DNA of 24,988 nt from a bacterium (GTDB taxonomy: Bacteria > UBP13 > UBA5359). The translations under genes were made by a program, and so were the position numbers. Positions 7,689 through 14,788 of the stretch are shown here, in pieces. Each line of letters begins with the position of its first letter. Positions within the stretch are counted from its first letter, which is position 1. The stretch is from NCBI GenBank assembly GCA_028685295.1, contig JAQUEL010000019.1, positions 1 through 24,988 of the forward strand, written 5' to 3'. Below the pieces are notes generated by a model. It did no database searches and was not told the DNA's origin. It was given only the letters and a program-made list of their open reading frames with translations.

Positions 7689-9058
7689 ATACGTCATTTA
7701 TTGATGAGCGCCGTATAACAGAGGTCCTGCAGGAAGCTCGTCCTCCTCAGAATACGCGCCTTCGTGATATCCTGGAAAGAGCCGAAACGTTGTCCGGATT
7801 GGGGTTGGTTGATACTGCCGATCTTCTTATGGCTACCGGAGAGGACCGGTTGCAGATCATGGAGGCGGCAGGGCGTATCAAGCGTAAGGTTTACGGCGAT
7901 CGTGTGGTGATCTTTGCTCCGCTTTATCTCCATAACGAATGCATCAACAATTGCCTGTATTGCAGTTTTCGTCAGGACAATGAGGAAGCGGTTCGACGTA
8001 ATCTGACCCCACAAGAGGCTGTTGATGAAGCTCGGGCGCTGGCGGCAAGGGGGCACAGGCGTTTGCTGCTGGTGTGCGGTGAGCATCCTCGTCTCTCTTC
8101 AGCCGCCTGTATAGCCGAAACGGCACAGGCTATCTATGCCGGAGCCGATATTCGCCGTCTGCATGTAAATGCCGCTCCATTGTCCGTGGATGACTTCAGG
8201 ACTTTGCAGGAAGCCGGCATAGGGGTTTTTCAGGTATTTCAAGAGACTTACCACCGTAAAACCTATGCTGCTATGCATCCCAGTGGACGCAAAGCTGATT
8301 ATAATTGGCGCGTTACCGCTATGGATAGAGCCATGGCGGCAGGTATCGGCGACGTAGGCATGGGAGTTCTCTTCGGCCTTTACGATCATAAATTTGAGAT
8401 ATTGGCTCTGTTGCAGCATAGTGCTCATTTAAGAGAGACCTTTGGTGTCGGAGCGCATACTGTTTCCGTGCCCCGTTTACGCCCGGCCGCCGGCGCAATT
8501 CTGCAGCGGGCGCCTTATCCGGTTGATGATGAACAGTTCCAGCTGGTAGTAGCCGTTCTGCGTCTGGCCCTCCCTTATGCAGGGATTGTCCTTACTACCA
8601 GAGAAGCGCCTGGAATGCGTGATGAATTGCTTGCCGCCGGTGTCTCGCAAATCAGTGCAGGCTCCAGCACATCGCCGGGAGGTTATCTTGATAAGGACAG
8701 AGAGATTGCAGCGGTGGATCAATTTAAGGTATATGATAACCGCAGCCTGAAGAAAGTACTGAAGGCTGTTTGCAACAAAGGCTATATACCCAGTTTTTGC
8801 ACGGCCTGTTACCGTAAGGAGCGTACCGGAGCCGGATTTTATCATATAGCCGGCAGGGGAGAGCTTGAGAAGCTGTGTTTGCCTAATGCACTGTTGACTT
8901 TCAAGGAATATTTGCAGGCGGAAAACGGCCAGCTTAAGGAGCAGGGTGAAGAAATAATTCATAAAGCCCTGAACGATATAAATGATAAGCATATGCGAAA
9001 GCAAGTGAAGGATAGATTGGCCAGGATAGAGCAGGGTGAAAGAGATATCCTTTTTTGA
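7685..9058 (+). CDS. HydG-like radical SAM tyrosine lyase in thiH position
   Basis: A 457-residue radical SAM enzyme of the ThiH/HydG family, which cleaves tyrosine to p-cresol and dehydroglycine. The SAM-cluster cysteines are C86, C90 and C93 (CINNCLYC). Unlike ordinary ThiH (about 370 residues), it carries the HydG C-terminal extension with C372-x2-C375-x22-C398, followed by PNALLTFKEYL. This motif binds HydG's second cluster, which turns dehydroglycine into CO and cyanide for hydrogenase assembly. It also has the HydG-like GAHTVSVPRLRP stretch (His258). Yet it sits inside a thiamine operon, where dehydroglycine is the ThiG substrate, and no hydrogenase or hydE/hydF gene is nearby. I call it the operon's thiazole-pathway lyase, with a HydG origin. 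It overlaps the preceding gene by 4 nt. Confidence 0.88.
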   Translation: MNTSFIDERRITEVLQEARPPQNTRLRDILERAETLSGLGLVDTADLLMATGEDRLQIMEAAGRIKRKVYGDRVVIFAPLYLHNECINNCLYCSFRQDNEEAVRRNLTPQEAVDEARALAARGHRRLLLVCGEHPRLSSAACIAETAQAIYAGADIRRLHVNAAPLSVDDFRTLQEAGIGVFQVFQETYHRKTYAAMHPSGRKADYNWRVTAMDRAMAAGIGDVGMGVLFGLYDHKFEILALLQHSAHLRETFGVGAHTVSVPRLRPAAGAILQRAPYPVDDEQFQLVVAVLRLALPYAGIVLTTREAPGMRDELLAAGVSQISAGSSTSPGGYLDKDREIAAVDQFKVYDNRSLKKVLKAVCNKGYIPSFCTACYRKERTGAGFYHIAGRGELEKLCLPNALLTFKEYLQAENGQLKEQGEEIIHKALNDINDKHMRKQVKDRLARIEQGERDILF

Positions 9059-9066
9059 GGGTTTGC

Positions 9067-9138
9067 ATGGTAAGCCTGGAAACGGTCGATGACTTAAAAG
9101 AGCACCGGCATAACAGGGAGGTGAGCGTATGCGCGTAA
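9067..9138 (+). CDS. Possible 23-codon leader ORF before thiS
   Basis: An ATG at 9067 has GAGGG 5 nt upstream and opens a 23-codon frame (starts MVSLETVDDL) that ends with TAA at 9136-9138, 10 nt inside thiS. Its translation would deliver ribosomes to the thiS start, so it could be a coupling leader. It resembles no known protein and may be chance. Confidence 0.25.
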   Translation: MVSLETVDDLKEHRHNREVSVCA

Positions 9139-9338
9139 TCGTCAATGGTCAGGATAAAGAGGTACCGACAGGAACTACGCTGGGCGGTCTGATGGAACTG
9201 TTAAAGGTAGACCCGCGCCGGGTGGTGGTGGAATATAACCGTGAGATTATCAACCGTAGTTCCTGGGATGAGCATATCTCCAGAGAGCTGAAGGAAGGCG
9301 ACACTCTGGAATTGGTACAACTTGTGGGTGGAGGATAG
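9129..9338 (+). CDS. thiS: Sulfur carrier protein ThiS
   Basis: A 69-residue ubiquitin-like protein ending in Gly-Gly-Gly. The C-terminal glycine is adenylated and converted to a thiocarboxylate, which donates sulfur to the thiazole ring made by ThiG. The beta-grasp opening MRVIVNGQDKEVP and the terminal ELVQLVGGG are family-typical. The ATG at 9129 follows AGGGAGGTGA. The activating enzyme gene thiF is not in this operon, so ThiS must be charged by a ThiF/MoeB-type protein encoded elsewhere. It lies 13 nt before thiG. Confidence 0.95.
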   Translation: MRVIVNGQDKEVPTGTTLGGLMELLKVDPRRVVVEYNREIINRSSWDEHISRELKEGDTLELVQLVGGG

Positions 9339-9351
9339 AAAGGAGTTTATT

Positions 9352-10122
9352 ATGAGCGATAAATTGATAATTGCCGGAAGGGAATTTACTAACAGGCTTA
9401 TGGTTGGGACCGGCAAATATGCCACCATGGATCTGATGAAACAATCCCTGGAGGCGGCAGAGGCAGAGATAGTAACTGTGGCTGTGCGCCGAATGAATCT
9501 GGATGAGCCAGGGGAATCATTACTAGAGCATATTGACCTTAGTCGATATACCTTGTTACCCAATACCGCTGGCGCCGCCACGGCTGAAGAAGCTATACGC
9601 CTGGCCAGGCTGGCCAGGGCTGCCGGATTATCCGACCTGATAAAGCTGGAAGTCATACCTGATCCGGCTACGCTGTTGCCGGATGTGGTCGGTACGCTTG
9701 AGGCCGCCAGAATTTTGGTAAAGGAGGGCTTCACCGTTCTGCCTTATACTACCGACGACCCGATAATAGCCGCTAAGCTGGAGGATGCCGGTGCGGCTAC
9801 TGTTATGCCGTTGGCCTCGTATATTGGATCAGGACGCGGTTTCAGTGATCCGGCGCGCATATCCCTGATAATAGAGAGGGCCGGAGTGCCGGTGGTGGTG
9901 GATGCCGGCCTGGGTGTACCATCCGATGCGGCAATGGCCATGGAACTGGGAGCTTCGGCTGTTCTTATCAACACCGCCATTGCCAGGGCGGAGAACCCTC
10001 CGCTGATGGCTGAGGCCATGAAGCTCGGAGTCAGAGCCGGCCGGATGGCTTTCAAAGCCGGACGTATTCCCAAACTGGAACAAGCCAGCGCCAGTAGTCC
10101 TACAGGGGGAATTGTGAAATGA
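9352..10122 (+). CDS. thiG: Thiazole synthase ThiG
   Basis: ThiG condenses deoxyxylulose 5-phosphate, dehydroglycine and ThiS-thiocarboxylate into the thiazole phosphate. This 256-residue TIM barrel has the GTGKY motif, PNTAG, the Schiff-base lysine K98 in LIKLEVIPD, and the phosphate-binding [12 protein letters not shown] and [12 protein letters not shown] regions. The start is the ATG at 9352 with AAGGAG upstream; an earlier start at 9322 would run back into thiS. It overlaps thiC by ATGA. Its neighbours supply two of its substrates: ThiS directly, and dehydroglycine through the upstream radical SAM lyase. Confidence 0.96.
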   Translation: MSDKLIIAGREFTNRLMVGTGKYATMDLMKQSLEAAEAEIVTVAVRRMNLDEPGESLLEHIDLSRYTLLPNTAGAATAEEAIRLARLARAAGLSDLIKLEVIPDPATLLPDVVGTLEAARILVKEGFTVLPYTTDDPIIAAKLEDAGAATVMPLASYIGSGRGFSDPARISLIIERAGVPVVVDAGLGVPSDAAMAMELGASAVLINTAIARAENPPLMAEAMKLGVRAGRMAFKAGRIPKLEQASASSPTGGIVK

Positions 10123-11423
10123 CTCAAATGCGGATAGCCCGCCAGGGCAGAATATCGCCACAGATGGAAGCCGCCGCCGCCCGCGAAGGTGTGGATGCCG
10201 AAATTATCAGGCAAGGATTGGCTGAAGGCACTATCGCTCTTCCTGCCAATGAAAACCATGTTTCCCTGCAGCCCCGGGCCATAGGTAAAGGTCTGAAGAC
10301 CAAGGTAAACGCCAACATAGGAACATCTATTGATTATCCTCGGCTGGAAGATGAATTGGAAAAGCTGAGAGTAGCTCTGGATGCCGGGGTCGATGCCGTT
10401 ATGGATCTGAGTACCGGTGGAGATATCGCCGGTATCCGGCAGGCTATATTGGAGGCATGCCCTGTGCCGCTGGGGACCGTGCCCATCTACCAGGCGGCTG
10501 TGGAGACTGTAGCTGCCGGAGATACGGTAGCCGATATAGATCCTGAGCTCACCTTCGATGTTATCGAAAGGCAAGCTGCAGAGGGCGTGGACTTCATGAC
10601 GGTGCACAGCGGTATCACTATGGAGGTTATCATGCGGCTGCAACGTGAGGGCCGTATTACAGATGTCGTCAGCCGTGGCGGCTCCTTCCTGGTCTGCTGG
10701 ATGCTTAAGAATAAAGAAGAGAATCCTCTTTATCGCCATTTTGACCGCCTGCTGGAAATAGCTGCCAGGTACGATGTTACTCTCAGTCTGGGTGATGGGT
10801 TGCGGCCCGGCTGTCTGGCCGATGCTACCGATAGAGCGCAGATACAGGAGCTGTTGATTCTGGGTGAACTGACCGATAGGGCCAGGGAAGCAGGCGTACA
10901 GGTGATGATAGAAGGTCCCGGTCATGTGCCGTTGGATCAGATAGAGGCCAACATGCTGTTGCAAAAGAGGCTCTGTCATGGTGCGCCGTTCTATGTTCTG
11001 GGTCCCCTGGTAACAGATGTGGCGCCTGGATATGATCATATAACCTCGGCTATCGGCGGTGCATTGGCCGCCAGGGCTGGAGCCGATTTTCTTTGCTACG
11101 TGACGCCGGCTGAGCATCTGGGGCTGCCCGAGGCCGATGATGTGCGCCAGGGAATTATGGCTGCACGCATTGCCGGCCATGCAGCCGATATAGTCAAGGG
11201 TGTGCCCGGCGCCCGGGAATGGGACCGTCGTATGGCTCAGGCGCGCAAGGCGTTGGATTGGGAGGCGCAGATGGAATTGGCCATAGATCCGGCGCGGGCT
11301 CGTGAGTACCATAATCGCCGTGCTGGAAAGGATCCTGAAGTATGCTCCATGTGCGGCGATTTCTGTGCCATGAGAGTGCTTAGCCGGCAACTGGAAAAGG
11401 AGCGGGCAGGATGCAGTGCATAG
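10119..11423 (+). CDS. thiC: Phosphomethylpyrimidine synthase ThiC
   Basis: ThiC is a radical SAM enzyme that rearranges aminoimidazole ribotide into HMP phosphate, the pyrimidine of thiamine. It is 434 residues long, the short form common in anaerobes and archaea. Conserved segments are [53 protein letters not shown] and [14 protein letters not shown]. The cluster cysteines sit at the C-terminus as C409-x2-C412-x3-C416 (CSMCGDFC), one residue tighter than the CX2CX4C of long ThiC. It overlaps thiG by 4 nt and panC by 13 nt, so it is a central operon gene. Confidence 0.96.
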   Translation: MTQMRIARQGRISPQMEAAAAREGVDAEIIRQGLAEGTIALPANENHVSLQPRAIGKGLKTKVNANIGTSIDYPRLEDELEKLRVALDAGVDAVMDLSTGGDIAGIRQAILEACPVPLGTVPIYQAAVETVAAGDTVADIDPELTFDVIERQAAEGVDFMTVHSGITMEVIMRLQREGRITDVVSRGGSFLVCWMLKNKEENPLYRHFDRLLEIAARYDVTLSLGDGLRPGCLADATDRAQIQELLILGELTDRAREAGVQVMIEGPGHVPLDQIEANMLLQKRLCHGAPFYVLGPLVTDVAPGYDHITSAIGGALAARAGADFLCYVTPAEHLGLPEADDVRQGIMAARIAGHAADIVKGVPGAREWDRRMAQARKALDWEAQMELAIDPARAREYHNRRAGKDPEVCSMCGDFCAMRVLSRQLEKERAGCSA

Positions 11424-12256
11424 ACAGGATTGCTGATTTGCGCCGGGCCGTGAAAGCGGCCCGGCAGGACGGGCGTAAAATAGGGCTGGTGCCTACCATG
11501 GGCGCTCTGCATCGCGGGCATGCCGCTCTTATAGCGCAGGCAGCCGAGGATAGCTGCTTTACCGTTGTCAGCATCTTTATCAATCCTGCTCAGTTCGGTC
11601 CCAACGAGGATTTAGACCTCTATCCCAGAACTCTGGAGAGAGATCTTCAGGTTGCCGCAGAAGCCGGTGCCGATCTGGTCTTTGCGCCTGTAGCAGCAGA
11701 AATCTATCCTTCCGGATTCAATACCTGGGTGGAGGTGGGAGGAAGCCTGACGGATTGCCTATGCGGTGCGTTCCGTCCCGGCCATTTCAGAGGCGTAGCT
11801 ACAATTGTGCTTAAATTGTTCAATATGACCGATCCTGACCAGGCTTATTTTGGGGAGAAAGATTACCAGCAGTTACAGGTGGTACGACGGTTTGTTCAAG
11901 ACCTCAATCTGCCGCTGAAGATTATGCCCGTGCCCACCGTGCGTGAAGCCGACGGGCTGGCCATGAGCTCCCGCAATAAATATCTTTCTCCGGAAGAACG
12001 CTCCGTAGCCCCATGGCTTTATAAAGCATTGAGAGCGGCGGCAGAAGCGGCAACCTCCGGTGAAGGCGATATTCATGCAATACGCTGTCATGCGCTGGAA
12101 ATAATAGCCTCTCAACCTGCTTTGCAACTGGAATATCTGGAGATCGTCGATAGCGAGAGCCTTCAGCCGTTGCATGAATTATGTCCCGGCGCCGTTATGC
12201 TGGCCGCAGCGCGGCTGGGTAATACTCGTTTGATAGATAATATAAAACTGATATAG
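11411..12256 (+). CDS. panC: Pantothenate synthetase PanC
   Basis: PanC ligates pantoate and beta-alanine with ATP to make pantothenate. The 281-residue protein shows the opening [14 protein letters not shown] with the HxGH nucleotide motif, [40 protein letters not shown] and the KMSKS-like MSSRNKYL. It starts inside the end of thiC (13-nt overlap) with GGGCAGG upstream. panB and panD are not in the window. As the last gene behind the TPP riboswitch, its transcription is probably also lowered by thiamine pyrophosphate. A short GC-rich hairpin follows about 40 nt after the stop. Confidence 0.96.
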   Translation: MQCIDRIADLRRAVKAARQDGRKIGLVPTMGALHRGHAALIAQAAEDSCFTVVSIFINPAQFGPNEDLDLYPRTLERDLQVAAEAGADLVFAPVAAEIYPSGFNTWVEVGGSLTDCLCGAFRPGHFRGVATIVLKLFNMTDPDQAYFGEKDYQQLQVVRRFVQDLNLPLKIMPVPTVREADGLAMSSRNKYLSPEERSVAPWLYKALRAAAEAATSGEGDIHAIRCHALEIIASQPALQLEYLEIVDSESLQPLHELCPGAVMLAAARLGNTRLIDNIKLI

Positions 12257-12298
12257 ATTACAGCGCCATCCGAAAATTCTTCTGATCTAAACATTCTT

Positions 12299-12320
12299 TG
12301 CGCCGGTCGGCTTCGGCGCA
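12299..12320. terminator. GC-rich hairpin after panC
   Basis: TGCGCCG at 12299-12305 pairs with CGGCGCA at 12314-12320 around an 8-nt loop. It lacks a proper T tract on the plus strand, so it is at best a weak terminator or processing hairpin at the end of the thiamine-panC operon. Confidence 0.35.
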
Positions 12321-12363
12321 TCAAAACATCATCTGCTGAGGCCTTAAAGAATTCAGGATATCG

Positions 12364-12393
12364 TGTAAATGTTAAATGTAAACTCCTGACCCC
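12364..12393. mobile_element. Possible Y1/REP-type transposon end
   Basis: TGTAAATGTTAAATG followed by TAAACTCCTGACCCC resembles, from memory, the boundary sequences of IS200/REP-associated (Y1) transposase units, whose reverse complement begins GGGGTCAGG. No transposase gene is present. This is a weak resemblance only. Confidence 0.25.
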
Positions 12394-12416
12394 AAACGCA
12401 AACGGTCCGTAAAAAG

Positions 12417-12520
12417 TTATCCACAGGCACATTAATTAACATTAACGCTTACCATGCAAGTCTACGGGTATGGAAATGTGGATAATTTTTTTATCAATGC
12501 TAATTCACAGATTATCCACA
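12417..12520. other. Cluster of three perfect DnaA boxes
   Basis: The consensus DnaA 9-mer TTATCCACA occurs at 12417-12425 (+), 12477-12485 (reverse) and 12512-12520 (+). AT-rich sequence lies between (TTAATTAACATTAA at 12434-12447; a T7 run from 12486). I noticed no other perfect copies in the window, so three in 104 bp is far above chance. It lies beside a 21-bp tandem repeat and no gene. dnaA and dnaN are not near, so this is not a standard chromosomal origin. It may be a relic plasmid or element origin, or a DnaA-titrating site. Confidence 0.65.
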
Positions 12521-12548
12521 TTCTGAAACCCGCCTGTCATGCGGATTT

Positions 12549-12624
12549 GGCCGCTCGTACCTCAAAACCGGCCGCTGGTACCTGAATTCCGGCCGTTTGT
12601 ACCCCAAAACCGGCCACTTTTGTA
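12549..12624. repeat. 21-bp direct tandem repeat, about 3.5 copies
   Basis: Three full units start at 12549, 12570 and 12591, and a partial unit starts at 12612. Each unit begins GGCC(G), has a central GTACC and ends in AAAACC or AATTCC. The period of 21 bp equals two helical turns, as in protein-binding iterons. It follows directly on the DnaA-box cluster. An insertion-sequence end (IS21 types carry repeated terminal sites) is an alternative. Confidence 0.7.
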
Positions 12625-12722
12625 TTTGCTATAGGATTTAGCCGTCTCAAAGTCAAATATAGCTTCTGTGTAATACAGGCGACCAGTATGACGATATATT
12701 ATCAGGCAGGTGGTGGCACGGT

Positions 12723-13286
12723 ATGGAAGACAGAGTAAGACAGATAGAGAAGGAGATTTTCCCATTACAGATTGTGACGATAGGCATAGATGGCTCCGGG
12801 CCACGCAAGGAGCATGGACGCTGGGTAGACCTGGACAGGGAATTTATCGAAGTCAAGAGCCGTTGCTCTTACCCGCTTGATATTACCCACTGGTTGCTGC
12901 GTATGGTGCAGCGTATAGGAATAATGGATGAATACTATTTTCCATCCGTATTACTGGAGTCTTACGGCAGTATAAAAATCAGGAGTGGCCGTGGGGATAA
13001 TTGTACTACCGATCTTTATATGAATCGTGATCTTCCCATCTGGGTAAACCCTGATACCTGCTATGAGATAATATCGGTCAGAAACAGGCAGAACGATATT
13101 GTGGATATTCGTCGCAACCCTCTTTCCAGGCTTTATCCCTTTGACGGTAATAAAGAGAACTATTTTATCCTGGATGAAAGGGGAGACCCCGGAACGGTTA
13201 ACATCAACCCTCAGCTTGGGGAGCTTTACAGCTCGAGGATCAGGCGCATATACAAGCGTAAAGATGAACCCCAGAAACAAGGCTGA
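12723..13286 (+). CDS. Uncharacterised protein, first gene of the peptide cassette
   Basis: I do not recognise this 187-residue protein. It is predicted soluble: no signal peptide or membrane segment. It is rich in charged residues and aromatic beta-type segments, with cysteines at 48, 94 and 113 and a basic C-terminus (SSRIRRIYKRKDEPQKQG). The middle (YGSIKIRSGRGDN... PIWVNPDTCYEIISVRNRQ) looks like a beta-rich fold. The start ATG at 12723 has only a weak purine stretch (AGGTGGTGG) upstream. It lies 49 nt before the 20-residue peptide gene and on the same strand as the radical SAM gene. By position it could be an accessory or recognition factor for peptide maturation, but nothing in the sequence proves this. 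Confidence 0.7.
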   Translation: MEDRVRQIEKEIFPLQIVTIGIDGSGPRKEHGRWVDLDREFIEVKSRCSYPLDITHWLLRMVQRIGIMDEYYFPSVLLESYGSIKIRSGRGDNCTTDLYMNRDLPIWVNPDTCYEIISVRNRQNDIVDIRRNPLSRLYPFDGNKENYFILDERGDPGTVNINPQLGELYSSRIRRIYKRKDEPQKQG

Positions 13287-13321
13287 GATATTTTTTGTTG
13301 ATTAAAGTAATAAAAGGCAAG

Positions 13322-13332
13322 AAGGAGGTGAT
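13322..13332 (+). promoter_or_regulatory. Very strong ribosome-binding site of the peptide gene
   Basis: AAGGAGGTGAT is fully complementary to the 3' end of bacterial 16S rRNA over 11 nt. GGAGG lies 7 nt before the ATG at 13336. It is the best Shine-Dalgarno site in the window and predicts heavy translation of a 20-codon gene. Confidence 0.85.
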
Positions 13333-13335
13333 AAA

Positions 13336-13398
13336 ATGAAATTGACGGTTATTCGTGTCGGTAAGCCCGGTCCTTTGGGTTGCGTAATTCTTAGATGA
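13336..13398 (+). CDS. Putative 20-residue RiPP precursor peptide
   Basis: The frame encodes MKLTVIRVGKPGPLGCVILR and then TGA. It has an outstanding ribosome-binding site, and its stop overlaps the start of the radical SAM/SPASM gene as ATGA. A short, strongly translated peptide gene coupled to a SPASM enzyme is the standard layout of ribosomally made, post-translationally modified peptides. The peptide is basic (K2, R7, K10, R20) with two prolines and a single Cys16 in a hydrophobic tail. A thioether from Cys16 or a carbon-carbon crosslink is conceivable. It matches no precursor family that I know (not PqqA, streptide/KGR, SCIFF or mycofactocin). Its being translated is well supported; its being a substrate is inference. 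Confidence 0.7.
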   Translation: MKLTVIRVGKPGPLGCVILR

Positions 13399-14771
13399 TT
13401 AAAATGATGCGTCTTGCGCCTGATCCTCACTTTATCTGGAGCGGAGGTAGGTTATCACCAATGAAATCATCCCTTTTCAATTATTATGAAGGTCATCCCG
13501 ACCGCAGCGGCTCAGTTATGATTTATAATACCTTGCGCGGCTCGGTAGCCGTAGTGGGGCGTGAGCTGAGAGACCGCATGTATGAATGGACCTGCGGCGA
13601 TGAAGTTCAGCCGGAGGAGCGGGAGACGGCCGATCAACTCTGCAGCATAGGTATGGTGGTTCCCAGGGAGACCGATGAGCTGGCCTTATATGATGAGCAG
13701 TACAATACCTTTGTCAGCGATAAGAGCACTTATGATGCCACCTTCATTCTGACCGGCGCCTGTAATCTGGCTTGCATCTACTGTGTGCAGGAGGGCTCCG
13801 ATATCAGCAGCCATATGGATGAGGATACCTGCCGCAGGGCAGTGGATTGGCTGGTGAAGACGGTGGATGAGGCCGGCTCACGGTTGCTGGAGATAATTAT
13901 TATGGGCGGAGAGGCTCTGCTGGTGCCCCATCTATTAGAGCTGACCCTTACTCGTCTTCATGAAGAAACGAGCTTGAGGGGTATAGACTTCAGCGCCACC
14001 CTGATAACCAATGGCACACTGCTACAGCGGGAGAAGATAGAGGCGTGGCGGGAGCTGGGGCTGCATGAGGTCCGAGTGACGCTTGACGGCGACGCCCGTT
14101 GCCATAACGAGCATCGTCCCTTCCGCGATGGCGACGGCACCTTCGAAACTATTATAAGCAAGATATCGGCAATAGCCGATCTGGTAAATTTGGTGCTCAC
14201 CGTCAACCTGGCCAACGATAATCAGGAGAGCATCATTCGGCTGATGGACCGTCTTCAGGCTGAAGGTCTCAGCGATAAGATAGAGCAGATGAGGTTCAAG
14301 CCCATACTCGACACCATATATCTGCGCTCTTCACGAAAGGGCAGCTGCTATGGGCGGACCTGCTCTGAGAGCAAAGCGATAGAACACTTTCCTCGGATGC
14401 ATAGGGAAGCACGTAAAAGGGGTATTAATACCATAGTCGATCTGGCTATAGGGCCCTGCCATGCGCTGCGGGAGGCCTCGGTGGTTATCAATGCCGACGG
14501 CGCCATGTATAAGTGCGAGGCCTTTGCCGGCCGGGATGAGTTCTGCGTGGGACATATCCGGACGGGTGGCTTTGACGGCCGTCATCTGGAGGCCCTTAAT
14601 ATCAGATTGTTCTGGGAGTGCCGGCAGTGTAACTTTATGCCGGTTTGCGGCGGAGGCTGCCGCTATGCCGCCTTTGTCAAAAGGGGAGATTACCGGGGAG
14701 TAGCCTGTGAGAAAGGGTTTTTTAACAAAGTGGGCCGCGAATATGTTAAAATAATGGCACTGGAGGAGTAG
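13395..14771 (+). CDS. Radical SAM/SPASM peptide-maturase-like enzyme
   Basis: A 458-residue protein of the peptide- and protein-modifying radical SAM/SPASM class. The N-terminal part (about residues 23-110, with NYYEGHP... SVMIYNTLRGSVAVV) matches the leader-binding-like start of such maturases. The radical SAM core has C123, C127 and C130 (CNLACIYC) and the GGE motif at 171-173. The C-terminal SPASM domain is complete: C355-x13-G-x4-C374, then C409-x2-C412-x5-C418-x3-C422, and a final C438, enough for two auxiliary 4Fe-4S clusters. The ATG at 13395 overlaps the peptide stop. A second start at 13461 (MKSSLFNYY) has GGAGGT 12 nt upstream and matches the usual family start, so the true N-terminus is open. 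Confidence 0.9.
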   Translation: MIKMMRLAPDPHFIWSGGRLSPMKSSLFNYYEGHPDRSGSVMIYNTLRGSVAVVGRELRDRMYEWTCGDEVQPEERETADQLCSIGMVVPRETDELALYDEQYNTFVSDKSTYDATFILTGACNLACIYCVQEGSDISSHMDEDTCRRAVDWLVKTVDEAGSRLLEIIIMGGEALLVPHLLELTLTRLHEETSLRGIDFSATLITNGTLLQREKIEAWRELGLHEVRVTLDGDARCHNEHRPFRDGDGTFETIISKISAIADLVNLVLTVNLANDNQESIIRLMDRLQAEGLSDKIEQMRFKPILDTIYLRSSRKGSCYGRTCSESKAIEHFPRMHREARKRGINTIVDLAIGPCHALREASVVINADGAMYKCEAFAGRDEFCVGHIRTGGFDGRHLEALNIRLFWECRQCNFMPVCGGGCRYAAFVKRGDYRGVACEKGFFNKVGREYVKIMALEE

Positions 14772-14788
14772 CTTGCAGGAGGCCCGAT

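Noticed and set aside
9744-11390. 548-codon open frame antisense to thiG and thiC
   Set aside because: It lies wholly opposite two well-conserved genes, shows no family motif or ribosome-binding site, and reflects their codon usage.
12417-12520. Chromosomal oriC
   Set aside because: dnaA, dnaN, gyrase or rpmH genes are not adjacent, and the AT-rich part is short.
12257-12722. CRISPR array from the 21-bp repeats
   Set aside because: The repeats are directly tandem with no spacers, and no cas gene is present.
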